Of a stretch of 14,403 nt of DNA, positions 1 to 6,931 are shown piece by piece. The stretch spans positions 1 to 14,403 of the forward strand of contig DKGO01000045.1 of assembly GCA_002453315.1 (NCBI GenBank). The letters are read 5' to 3'. The DNA is from Caryophanales bacterium UBA6768 (GTDB taxonomy: Bacteria; Bacillota; Bacilli; Bacillales_D; Amphibacillaceae). The notes under the pieces were generated by a model that made no database searches, was not told the origin of the DNA, and saw only the letters and a list, made by a program, of their open reading frames with translations. The translations under genes and the position numbers were made by a program. The stretch's first letter is position 1. The number at the start of each line of letters is the position of its first letter.

Positions 1-240
1 ATAAACCGCCTGATAAAACCATTTTTCTATTAGATTCTTTTCCAAACTATTTAAAAATTCCCCCTGATACTGAATATCATCTAAAATATTACTTATTGAT
101 TCTCCTAAACCATTTTCTATTCTTAACTTTTCAAAAAAACTCATTACTAAATCGGAGTGTTCTAATAAGGTTTCATCCTTTTCACGACCTATATGTGCCA
201 AAATTGGGGTGTCCTTCAAATATAGATTTGAAATATCCAA
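1..240 (-). CDS. cas3: CRISPR-associated Cas3 (HD domain N-terminus), partial, cut by window edge
   Basis: Cas3 is the helicase-nuclease recruited by Cascade to degrade target DNA. Only the first 80 codons are visible on the minus strand; the frame is open to the left edge. The N-terminus contains ILAHIGREKDETLLEHSDL (residues 13-31), which matches the start of the Cas3 HD nuclease domain: His16 and His28 lie in the region that supplies the first metal ligands. The helicase part is off the window. The start is inferred as TTG at 240, because an in-frame stop lies 15 nt upstream and no ATG or GTG is available before the HD motif. The ribosome binding site (AAAGAAAGG) sits about 11 nt away and is weaker than those of the upstream cas genes. 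It lies 44 nt after cas5, with a hairpin between. The identification rests on the short HD motif plus its position after cas5, as expected in type I-B operons. Confidence 0.85.
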   Translation of the reverse strand, partial: MDISNLYLKDTPILAHIGREKDETLLEHSDLVMSFFEKLRIENGLGESISNILDDIQYQGEFLNSLEKNLIEKWFYQAVY

Positions 241-268
241 TTTTACATCAACCTTTCTTTAGATTTAA

Positions 269-286
269 AAGGGGAAGTGTCCCCTT
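269..286 (-). terminator. terminator-like hairpin between cas5 and cas3
   Basis: Read on the minus strand, a perfect 7-bp stem (AAGGGGA / TCCCCTT) with a 4-nt loop begins inside the cas5 stop codon and is followed by TT, giving a run of four T. The T-tract is short, so it may be a partial terminator (attenuator) or a processing or stability element and not a full stop. It separates the Cascade genes from cas3. Confidence 0.5.
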
Positions 287-1040
287 AGCAAAAATACAAA
301 ACATCCTTTTCCGCTAAAAATACACTTCCTTTTTTTTCTATTAATTTTACTTTTCTACTCGTGTACATCATTTCTTCAAATTGATAGCTATTTAGTACCT
401 CATCAAGTGCGTTTGGCAACTTCTCACGATAATAAAAATAGCTTTTCCCTATAAAACCCTTGGACAACACTACGTCATTTGATTTAAATAATGAATTGAT
501 GCGTGCAGGGTTGATTGTCTCTTTATATTCTACTTCTTTTACATCTTCAATGATTGCTGGGTGATCATTTTTTCCTAAATAAGGCGAAAAAACTGTCTGT
601 TGTTCCATTAAGGATCTTTTTAAATTTCTGTATACTTCTGATTTATCATTTAAAACATGAATTGTCCAATGTGGATTCTCCAGCCACTGTTCCTTTACAA
701 TTAAATTACGCCCCTTTTCCCGACTTGCATAACCCACACTATTATTAAAAACCTGAATTTTTTTTGTAAAATATCCCCTATCTCCACGTGGTATAATACT
801 AATTTTTAGGTTTCTTAATTTTTTATAGAATTCTGGGAATATGTTTTCTTCTTGTTCTCCATTCTCCCTAATATCCCTGTCTTGTTGATGATACCCACCA
901 TAACCTAAAATTGAACCGAAAATTCCAAGCAGGGCTATTTTATGAATATGATTAAATGTAAAATAAATTTGTGCATTTACATCTGGTTTCTTAAAAAATG
1001 CCGCATTCCCCTTTAATTCAAAAGCAAATCCATTCATCAT
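285..1040 (-). CDS. cas5: Type I-B CRISPR-associated protein Cas5
   Basis: Cas5 caps the 5' handle of the crRNA in the Cascade complex and contacts Cas8 and the first Cas7 subunit. The 251-aa protein has the length expected for Cas5 of type I-B. Its N-terminus has the beta-strand ELKGNAAFFKKPDVNAQIYF (residues 8-27) followed by HKIALLGIFGSILGYGGY (33-50), the place where Cas5 proteins carry the conserved 'G-(L/I)-x-G-x-(I/L)-L-G' helix after the first RAMP strand. The start has an AAGGAGC ribosome binding site a few bases upstream. ATG at 1040 or the adjacent ATG at 1037 are both possible; the second has the better spacing. It follows cas7 by 9 nt, so it is co-translated in the cas operon. 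The assignment combines the motif, the size and the fixed cas8-cas7-cas5-cas3 order. Confidence 0.9.
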   Translation of the reverse strand: MMNGFAFELKGNAAFFKKPDVNAQIYFTFNHIHKIALLGIFGSILGYGGYHQQDRDIRENGEQEENIFPEFYKKLRNLKISIIPRGDRGYFTKKIQVFNNSVGYASREKGRNLIVKEQWLENPHWTIHVLNDKSEVYRNLKRSLMEQQTVFSPYLGKNDHPAIIEDVKEVEYKETINPARINSLFKSNDVVLSKGFIGKSYFYYREKLPNALDEVLNSYQFEEMMYTSRKVKLIEKKGSVFLAEKDVLYFC

Positions 1041-1049
1041 TTTTGCTCC

Positions 1050-1994
1050 TTAATTCAAGATTTCTGTCGTATAAATATTTTTATATTCTACGTCATCTAA
1101 TTCCCAAATCACTTCAACCTTATAAGGATTGTAAAATAACTCAATTTTCTCCAATTGATCGGTGATACCTTTGAGGATATTTTCTAATTGGGATAAATTA
1201 TAAATTACTTTGCCATCTTCCCCGTCGGTAATGTTTACATAATTGTCTAGTTGTGGTAAATATAATTTACTATTCTCCTTACAGGTTACAAAAAGTGCAA
1301 TTTCATTTTCACAACCAGCCTTGCTATTTGTGTTCAAAGCAGTTGCACCATATAAAAATCCTTTACGTAATTTTTCATATGCCTCTTCTGTATACCCATG
1401 AAAATCACTTACTTGGTCAATGTATTCATCATAATGATTCGGATTAACAGAAAATGGGTATACATAATGGGCTTTATCGCTTACAATTTTCTTTCCAATT
1501 GACGCTTGTCCCGCTACATCTTTTTTCGTATTTCTGAATGGGGATAATATATCTTGGACCTGGACATTTGTTTCATCATATTTATTCATTCCTTGACCAA
1601 CTTGAACAACACCGGTAATTGAAATACTTTGTTCCTTTTCCGCAAATGTTGCCCCGAAATTCATAACATCAACAGCCGAAAATAAATTCCCCAAAACTCT
1701 CGCACTTGGTGTTTTTTTATCTATTTCCTCTTCGAATATTTGGACATATCTTTCATTCAAATCCCTTGGTTGAAGTTTTTCTTCCTTTTTAGACATAGTA
1801 TATGATTTGAAATAAAGAACCCTTTCCTCTTCATTTACCCAATAATTTTTGACGCTATACTTTAAAGCCTTATCACTTCCAAAAATAGTTCCATCATCGA
1901 CAGACTTTGGCCTGCCGGTAAAGTCTGCATTCCAATTAGACATATGTGCCCCTATACCTACAATTCCATAAATACGTTTATTCATTTTAACCAT
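1050..1994 (-). CDS. cas7: Type I-B CRISPR-associated protein Cas7 (Csh2)
   Basis: Cas7 forms the multi-copy backbone that wraps the crRNA spacer in Cascade. The 314-aa product opens with RIYGIVGIGAHMSNWNADFT (residues 7-26) followed by IFGSDKALKYSVKNYW (37-52), which is the characteristic N-terminus of the Csh2/Cas7b branch of the DevR-type RAMP proteins. Length is normal for the family. The ATG at 1994 abuts the cas8b stop codon (TAA directly followed by ATG) and is preceded by GGGAG at about 8 nt, so translation is probably coupled to cas8b. An alternative ATG lies 9 nt further in (MNKRIYG), but the first has the better ribosome binding site spacing. Confidence 0.95.
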   Translation of the reverse strand: MVKMNKRIYGIVGIGAHMSNWNADFTGRPKSVDDGTIFGSDKALKYSVKNYWVNEEERVLYFKSYTMSKKEEKLQPRDLNERYVQIFEEEIDKKTPSARVLGNLFSAVDVMNFGATFAEKEQSISITGVVQVGQGMNKYDETNVQVQDILSPFRNTKKDVAGQASIGKKIVSDKAHYVYPFSVNPNHYDEYIDQVSDFHGYTEEAYEKLRKGFLYGATALNTNSKAGCENEIALFVTCKENSKLYLPQLDNYVNITDGEDGKVIYNLSQLENILKGITDQLEKIELFYNPYKVEVIWELDDVEYKNIYTTEILN

Positions 1995-3905
1995 TTAATT
2001 TTCTCCCTCTTCCTTATTTTGTTTTTGGAAAAATATATTATTTCCCAACAATCCGGCCATCAACATACTTTTATTTTTACCTGTTATTTTTTCATTTGTT
2101 TCATATCCTTCTATCATGGCATAAGCATTTTTAAATCGAAAATTTCCAAGTGTAATTTCATGTCCGTAAGTTTCAAATAAATCTCTTATTCGGTCTTTTA
2201 ATTGTGCCACATTTTTTACTTTAATAACTGATTCAGCCATACCATAGTTTTTATTATGTGATTCCGATTTTGTTAATAAATAATAGGCAACCTGTCCTGT
2301 TACAAAGAAAAACTCATTATTATTTTCACATGTTACAAATGCATTTCTTTCACTTAATTTCTCCTGCAAACTAGAGTACATTTCACCAATAATATCCGCC
2401 ACATCTATTTCCTCCTTATAGTTTTCCCTTTCAATCAATGCTAATCGGAAATTATATGCATCGGCAACTTTTGAATAATTTAAACCTTTGAATGTTCTTA
2501 AAAGTTGGTTTTCAATTAGTTGCATTGAATACTTTATTACAAAGGGTTTTATGTTATAATTTGTGCTTTTATAAATATAGTCGTAAAGTGCCTGTCTCAC
2601 TAAAATATAAATAGACTGCATTTCACTCGTAAAAACAGTTTCATTCACTTTTGGAATTTCATCCCCAAGTAAGCCACCTTGCAAATATTTATTAAAAAAG
2701 AGATAGCTAATCTGGTAATGTAATTCACTTGGCTTTTTAATAACATCATAGTGTTTAAGATGAAATTCCCCATCTGTTTTCATTCTTACACGCAAGGTGT
2801 TTTTTATTGGCATATTAATTGTTTCATCTTGTCCAAATGGAACATTATCAAAATAATTAACACTACCTTTTCCATTTACAGAAAAGTGATAGGCCGCATT
2901 TGCAGTTTGACGTTTTGATTCTTCCCCAATATTAACCCCAAATACATCATCGAAATTTCGAATATGAACTTTATATTTACCCTGCTTTTCTAGCCAGCCA
3001 TATATATCCTTCATTATTAATGCATCTTCAAGGGTTACCCTTGTCGGTACCTTTGCCTTCATTGTTTTTAATTCAAAATAGGGCTTTTTTGCATTCATAC
3101 TGATATCGTATGCGGGAAGACCAACTATTTCTCCCTGTTTTAGTTGATTATATTTGTTTACATTAAATATCCTTGGTAAAATATATAGTAGATATTCTAG
3201 TTCATAAATTTTAATACTCTTCTCAAAGAAAACCTTTACATAGTTCTTCACTTTATGTTGGTTTGCTAAATCCTCTGCATAAACAATAAAGTCTGAAAAA
3301 TACCTTTTCCAAAATTGTTGTATTTTCTTTATTTCTTCCCCCCGTTTCGGAGAATCCAAATGTTGTAACAAGATTGGGAAATTTTCACTAAAAAATTTGT
3401 CTCGTGCCCTTTTTTCTATCTCAAGGTGCTTCTTTTTTCTAAAGGTTAATGGGTATATTTCAAATAATTGGTTTTCAAGATTAGGTATAATTTCATTGTA
3501 AATTTGTTGAATTTTTTCATTCATTTCCGATATTGAAAATTTATCTGTTTCTCCAAACATATTTTTCCTTTTTACAAATAATGTTAAATAGTTTGTTGAA
3601 TGGACCTTATTCTTATTTTTGGACTGGTCAATTGATTTGTTTGTGTCTTTATTTAACATAACACTATAATAATCTCTCTTTTTGAACCAATCCCTTAATA
3701 TAAAATTAGAAATATCCTCTTTTTTATCTACAACAAGAAATTGGCCATCTTTAATATTTTCATCGATAGTCTTTTCATAATTAAATTTGAAATAAATACC
3801 TTCATCAAGACTATGATTATCAAAATGAAACCCTGATTCCTGACCTCCTATTCTTTTAGTTTCTTCATTAACAATTTTTAATAATGGCGTTAAATCCTTT
3901 ATCAT
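1995..3905 (-). CDS. cas8b: Type I-B CRISPR-associated large subunit Cas8b (Csh1)
   Basis: Cas8b is the large Cascade subunit that recognises the PAM and helps recruit Cas3. The 636-aa product begins MIKDLTPLLKIVNEETKRIG and carries HSTNYLTLFVKRKNMFG at residues 102-118, a stretch typical of the Csh1/TM1802 branch. The remainder is divergent, as usual for Cas8. The frame is open upstream to an ATG at 3974, but that extension would overlap cas6 by 58 nt. The start chosen at 3905 has AAGGAG 7 nt upstream and lies 11 nt after the cas6 stop. It sits between cas6 and cas7, the standard type I-B order. Subtype naming as Cas8b1/Csh1 is from motif recall and context, not a search. Confidence 0.92.
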   Translation of the reverse strand: MIKDLTPLLKIVNEETKRIGGQESGFHFDNHSLDEGIYFKFNYEKTIDENIKDGQFLVVDKKEDISNFILRDWFKKRDYYSVMLNKDTNKSIDQSKNKNKVHSTNYLTLFVKRKNMFGETDKFSISEMNEKIQQIYNEIIPNLENQLFEIYPLTFRKKKHLEIEKRARDKFFSENFPILLQHLDSPKRGEEIKKIQQFWKRYFSDFIVYAEDLANQHKVKNYVKVFFEKSIKIYELEYLLYILPRIFNVNKYNQLKQGEIVGLPAYDISMNAKKPYFELKTMKAKVPTRVTLEDALIMKDIYGWLEKQGKYKVHIRNFDDVFGVNIGEESKRQTANAAYHFSVNGKGSVNYFDNVPFGQDETINMPIKNTLRVRMKTDGEFHLKHYDVIKKPSELHYQISYLFFNKYLQGGLLGDEIPKVNETVFTSEMQSIYILVRQALYDYIYKSTNYNIKPFVIKYSMQLIENQLLRTFKGLNYSKVADAYNFRLALIERENYKEEIDVADIIGEMYSSLQEKLSERNAFVTCENNNEFFFVTGQVAYYLLTKSESHNKNYGMAESVIKVKNVAQLKDRIRDLFETYGHEITLGNFRFKNAYAMIEGYETNEKITGKNKSMLMAGLLGNNIFFQKQNKEEGEN

Positions 3906-3916
3906 ATCATCTCTCC

Positions 3917-4612
3917 TTAGATAAACCTTGCCATACAAAAGCCAGCTCCAAGGCTTGAGCTCTTCTCTAAACATCCAGCACCGAGCATTGTATAAGCTAA
4001 TTTTTGTGAGTTAACTTCATTACTAATTTCCATCTTTACCTTATGGCCTAACAATTTAACTCCTTTATAATTAGTTACAATCGGTTTTTTGTTCATAAAT
4101 TCTAGATTCACAATTAAATTGTTGCTATTTATTTCCTCGCCATTGAATTGCTTATACTTTTTTTCCGCATTACTGCCTATTCTTTCGATAAATAAATCTA
4201 AATCATCTGATTGCATCCAAGGTTTATTATCTACTGTAACAATAGCAGGAGTTACAGTGTATAAACTTTGAATTATTCGTTTAGAAATAGTTCTAATTTC
4301 AGTTGCAATAGCCTGGAATAGACCACCTTTTATTTCCCTTAAACACTCTCTAAATATTTTAATAAAATTCTGATCTAGAGAACGAATCCTAAATACATAT
4401 ACACTACCCGATTTGTAAACTTTTGACTTTACTTCGGTTGGATATAAAGAACTAAAAGAATAATTCTTTAAAATAGATTTCTTATGCAAATCCCTTAATT
4501 CCTTATTTAATAGCATCGACTTGTGAATAAATTTTCCTAACAGTTCTTGCAGATCCTGATAATAAATGTCCTCTTTAACTAAAGTTGTCACTGTAAGATC
4601 AAACACCTCCAC
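3917..4612 (-). CDS. cas6: CRISPR pre-crRNA endonuclease Cas6
   Basis: Cas6 cleaves the CRISPR transcript within each repeat to release crRNAs with an 8-nt 5' handle. The 231-aa product has the family's two-RAMP size. Near the N-terminus is HKKSILKNYSFSSLYP (residues 43-58), equivalent to the 'KPFTFSPL' strand of Cas6; His30 or His43 are candidates for the catalytic histidine. The C-terminus ends in the glycine-rich loop GAGCLEKSSSLGAGFCMARF, the signature of Cas6 ('G-x-G...S-x-G-x-G'). The start is GTG at 4612, preceded by a strong AAGGAGGG site with 5-6 nt spacing. It is the first gene of the cas operon on the minus strand, and the leader upstream contains an inverted repeat. Confidence 0.93.
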   Translation of the reverse strand: MEVFDLTVTTLVKEDIYYQDLQELLGKFIHKSMLLNKELRDLHKKSILKNYSFSSLYPTEVKSKVYKSGSVYVFRIRSLDQNFIKIFRECLREIKGGLFQAIATEIRTISKRIIQSLYTVTPAIVTVDNKPWMQSDDLDLFIERIGSNAEKKYKQFNGEEINSNNLIVNLEFMNKKPIVTNYKGVKLLGHKVKMEISNEVNSQKLAYTMLGAGCLEKSSSLGAGFCMARFI

Positions 4613-4616
4613 GTTA

Positions 4617-4623
4617 TCCCTCC
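4617..4623 (-). promoter_or_regulatory. strong ribosome binding site for cas6 (decides GTG start)
   Basis: Read on the minus strand, AAGGAGGG precedes the GTG start by 5-6 nt. This supports the GTG at 4612 as the initiation codon of the cas operon. A TATAAT-like hexamer lies only about 7-12 nt upstream of it (4630-4635, minus), but no acceptable -35 box is seen at the right distance, so the promoter is not assigned. Confidence 0.6.
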
Positions 4624-4638
4624 TTGTATATTATATTT

Positions 4639-4674
4639 AAGGTTTTAGTCTTCCGACCTTGAAAGGAAAACCTT
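4639..4674. repeat. 8-bp inverted repeat in the cas leader with a CRISPR-repeat-like interior
   Basis: AAGGTTTT (4639-4646) and AAAACCTT (4667-4674) are perfect inverted arms with a 20-nt interior. On the plus strand, positions 4642-4665 begin GTTTTAGTC and end CCTTGAAAG, the 5' and 3' style of many type I-B CRISPR repeats, but the segment is about 24 nt long, against the usual 29-30, and present once. It could be a regulatory hairpin in the cas6 leader, a degenerate repeat, or chance. Confidence 0.4.
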
Positions 4675-5181
4675 ATGAACCTAAAGTTATTTCCTATTAG
4701 TATTTCCTCAATTACTTAGAAAATTTACTAAATGGATTCAGGGATGGATTGTTCCCTTCTTGGGTTAAAAACGCATAATTGAAAAACTAATCCCTTTTTT
4801 TCTTTATTTTTTTATAACTAATTGGTGGTTAAATCAACCTAAAATCACTTACATAATTGGGTACAAATAAAATAATAATTTATCGGTAGATCCGCCTTCA
4901 CCATGTAGAATGCAATATAGTCAACAAACTAAAAGAACTTTTATTTCCCATTATTCCTTCTACCTAATTTATAATGTAATGGTACTTTGTACTTGCACCA
5001 AAATATTAATTGTAAAGTATAAGATTTAAATTTACCTAATGGTGAAAGCGCTTAATATTTTAAAAATAGAGAATAATACCTTCACAATATAAATCTACCA
5101 TATTTTTCAAATTACTTCTAGAGAACTTATGTTTGATTTACTCTTTTTTGTAATCCTGATAAATAAAAGTTGATTTAAAAA
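4675..5181. other. AT-rich intergenic region, no supported gene
   Basis: I see no convincing coding frame, RNA gene or CRISPR array here. Short open stretches on both strands lack a ribosome binding site plus start. A sequence similar to a catabolite-response element (TGAAAGCGCTTAAT, 5043-5056) occurs but has no gene to act on in the right place. Confidence 0.5.
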
Positions 5182-5840
5182 GGGGAATACATTCCTCAAC
5201 TGTTGAAAATAATAGAAAAAACCCTTGATTATCCAGAAAAAATATTGAAAAGTAATACATACCCCTTGCATATGGATGCGATTACTATCCCAATTTAAAG
5301 AAAAAGAGTTTTTTCAAATTTTTTTGATGTTTTAAAATTATTTAAAAGGGGACTTAGAGGCATACAATCAAAAGTTTAATAAAGAATGATGAATTATAGC
5401 ATGAATATATCGTAGTAGCAATTTATGAAGGCTCTAAGTTTATTTAATCATTTGATGAATTAGATAGAATAGATGTTTTGAATTTTTTAGGGAGGTAATT
5501 ATTTATTGCCCTTAACGAGTCTCAAAAGGCTAATTACAATTGTTACACTTATCATTTCGGTTATGAATGACCTATACCCAGCTGAACATTATGAGAAAAT
5601 CAAGGAAAATTTTAAAATGGGGATAGTTGATGAATTTATTATTAATTAAATTCAATTGAAGAAACATTAAATTTTTTCCATGAATACGTCTTAGAACAGA
5701 AATTAAAATATTCGGATTTATTATTGATAGAGGACACTATTAAATAAATGATACCAAAAGTCAGACAACAGTTAGGTGAGGAATCAAAGGAATTTTCAAC
5801 CATTCAAATGAATAGAATAGTTTACTAGGACTTTATTTAA
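5182..5840 (+). pseudogene. decayed coding region of unknown family
   Basis: Several plus-strand segments read like protein but are broken by stops and frame changes. The first (from 5182) reads GEYIPQLLKIIEKTLDYPEK and later LKLFKRGLRGIQSKV. A second (5379-5570) reads HEYIVVAIYEGSKFI, a stop, SFDELDRIDVLNFLGR, a stop, then ALNESQKANYNCYTYHFGYE. A third frame gives DLYPAEHYEKIKENFKMGIV. A fourth (from 5646) gives LNSIEETLNFFHEYVLEQ and, after a stop at 5745, MIPKVRQQLGEESKEFSTIQ, ending at a TAG at 5826. Together they would make about 220 residues of a soluble, charged protein. I do not recognise the family. At least six stops and two to three frameshifts make function as a protein very unlikely. 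It lies between the cas operon and a small membrane ORF. Confidence 0.55.
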
Positions 5841-5859
5841 ACCCGAATGGGGTGAATTC

Positions 5860-6030
5860 ATGGATATTTTATTTGCTATCGTTGCAGTATTTTTTATGTT
5901 ATTATTTTTAAATTCGATTCGAGCAATTGTCAAGAAAGACAAAGATGCCCCGATGTTTATCTTATTTACATCATTGCTATTTGGGGGTTTATTTTGGATG
6001 TTGCTCTATGTTTTGTTAACGATGGTGTAA
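5860..6030 (+). CDS. hypothetical 56-aa two-span membrane protein
   Basis: The ORF starts ATG at 5860 with GGGGTG 6 nt upstream and ends TAA at 6028-6030. The product has two hydrophobic segments: residues 2-18 (DILFAIVAVFFMLLFLN) and about 33-56 (FILFTSLLFGGLFWMLLYVL), joined by a basic linker IRAIVKKDKDAPM. The hairpin topology with a positively charged loop suggests both ends outside and the loop in the cytoplasm. No signal peptide or known domain is seen. It follows the decayed region immediately, so it may be a surviving partner of the lost gene, or simply an uncharacterised small membrane protein. Its identity is unknown; reality as a gene is supported by its ribosome binding site and coherent membrane pattern only. 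Confidence 0.5.
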   Translation: MDILFAIVAVFFMLLFLNSIRAIVKKDKDAPMFILFTSLLFGGLFWMLLYVLLTMV

Positions 6031-6122
6031 GAGTTTTCTACAATATTTAAATTTAGATTATTTACCTCTATGATGGAATTATTTAATTTCCTCCCACTCA
6101 TTCTGATTACCCGAATCACCTA

Positions 6123-6170
6123 TTCAAGCCGGATATGGGGCTCTAATGAACCCCCATCAGATGGCTTGAA
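6123..6170. repeat. inverted repeat with two stacked stems, function unknown
   Basis: The outer arms TTCAAGCC (6123-6130) and GGCTTGAA (6163-6170) are perfect complements. The inner arms ATGGGG (6135-6140) and CCCCAT (6152-6157) also pair, separated from the outer stem by a small internal loop, with an apical loop of 11 nt. No T-run follows on either strand, so it is not a standard rho-independent terminator. It lies about 90 nt downstream of the 56-aa ORF and could end that transcript or be a structured RNA or element end. Confidence 0.45.
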
Positions 6171-6247
6171 ATTATTACGTGTATTAAAGGATGAAATTAA
6201 TAATCGGAAAAGCATGTTTGCTCCGTAGCCATTCCGGGCGCAAATAC

Positions 6248-6297
6248 AATCATAGTAGTTACGCCCACTTAAAATGTCGCCTGAAATTACTATGATT
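6248..6297. repeat. 13-bp inverted repeat at the 3' end of arr
   Basis: AATCATAGTAGTT (6248-6260) and AATTACTATGATT (6285-6297) pair with one G-T wobble around a 24-nt loop. The right arm includes part of the arr stop codon. It may act as the 3' end hairpin of the arr transcript (minus strand), although no T-tract follows the stem. Confidence 0.45.
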
Positions 6298-6712
6298 AAT
6301 CGTAAATCACATATTTCCCATCTTCTTTCAATTTTTGCAAAGAGGTGAGCATATGATTGATTTCCTCATCCGTGTGTCTTTCCCATGAACCTAATTCAGC
6401 AATTATTTTCAAAGGAGATTTAGATCTGTAAGAACGTGTAGGATTTCCTGGAAACCTCTTATCAGTTAAATTCGGATCGTTTTCAAAATCGCCCAACGGC
6501 TTAACAATATAAATTCTCTCTCTTAATTCAGATTTGGCTAATTCAGCACCCCATTTGGCAGCATCCAATGTTGCCGTAAAATAAATATAGTTTGATTTTT
6601 TATCTTGAAAATTTGATAGATGTTGCGCCTCTAATAAATCCCCAATTTGCAATTCTACCTTAGTCCCATGAAAAAAGGGACCATTATCCAAGACTTCTTT
6701 TTTGTCATTCAT
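6296..6712 (-). CDS. arr: rifamycin (rifampin) ADP-ribosyltransferase, Arr family
   Basis: Arr transfers ADP-ribose from NAD+ to the C23 hydroxyl of rifamycins, inactivating them in the cytosol. The 138-aa product matches the compact Arr family along its length: GPFFHGTKVELQIGDLL (residues 11-27), NYIYFTATLDAAKWGAELA (41-59), RIYIVKPLGDFENDPNLTDK (66-85) and the C-terminal SYRSKSPLKIIAELGSW. His15, the tyrosines at 42/44 and Asp79 correspond to the catalytic His-Tyr-Asp set described for mycobacterial Arr. ATG at 6712 has AGGGGTG 7-8 nt upstream. It appears monocistronic. No integron, transposase or attC-like site flanks it, so it looks like an intrinsic chromosomal copy, as found in environmental Bacillaceae; actual resistance is an inference. 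Confidence 0.93.
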   Translation of the reverse strand: MNDKKEVLDNGPFFHGTKVELQIGDLLEAQHLSNFQDKKSNYIYFTATLDAAKWGAELAKSELRERIYIVKPLGDFENDPNLTDKRFPGNPTRSYRSKSPLKIIAELGSWERHTDEEINHMLTSLQKLKEDGKYVIYD

Positions 6713-6748
6713 ACGAATACACCCCTATATTTTAAATTTGTATCTTTT

Positions 6749-6754
6749 AGTATA
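6749..6754 (-). promoter_or_regulatory. candidate -10 element for arr
   Basis: On the minus strand TATACT sits about 37 nt before the arr start, which would place transcription start roughly 30 nt upstream of the ATG. The -35 region at 17-nt spacing (TGTTTT) is poor, so the call is tentative. Confidence 0.35.
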
Positions 6755-6800
6755 AAGCCTATTTTTTTGAAAAAACAGTCTACAAATTACAAAAATATAG

Positions 6801-6809
6801 TGGTATAAT
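6801..6809 (+). promoter_or_regulatory. extended -10 promoter-like site facing right, no matching gene
   Basis: TGGTATAAT is a perfect extended -10 (TGnTATAAT). A weak -35-like TACAAA lies 17 nt upstream (6781-6786). Transcription would run towards the 3' ends of the SMR genes. An AGAGGAA ribosome-binding-like site and ATG follow at once (6824), but the frame closes after 12 codons. Confidence 0.4.
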
Positions 6810-6869
6810 AAAAGTAGAGGAAATGACGTTCAGTTTCATCTATGTTTTCACAGTTGTTTAACTATAATC

Positions 6870-6931
6870 TGAGATTTTCCGCATTTGTTCCGCTTCAATT
6901 GCCTTGTTCTCGACCAATTTCTAATACTATT
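6870..6931 (-). pseudogene. short coding remnant, family unknown
   Basis: Read on the minus strand, IVLEIGREQGN followed after a one-base shift by AIEAEQMRKISDYS gives a run of protein-like, helix-forming sequence, ending at a TAG. There is no start or ribosome binding site; its upstream edge coincides with the relic IS-end-like sequence at 6932-6956. It may be what remains of a gene cut by an insertion. The length is too short to identify a family, and chance cannot be excluded. Confidence 0.3.

Noticed and set aside
96..317. Plus-strand open frame of 73 codons
   Set aside because: It lies opposite the cas3 start and the cas5-cas3 junction, has no ribosome binding site and low-complexity composition.
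3906..3974. N-terminal extension of Cas8b to the ATG at 3974
   Set aside because: It would overlap cas6 and has no ribosome binding site; the ATG at 3905 has AAGGAG at ideal distance.
5043..5056. CcpA-binding-like sequence TGAAAGCGCTTAAT
   Set aside because: It misses the last two consensus positions and no promoter or gene is placed for it to control.
6824..6862. 12-codon ORF after the extended -10 promoter
   Set aside because: Too short and featureless to call as a gene; kept only as part of the promoter finding.
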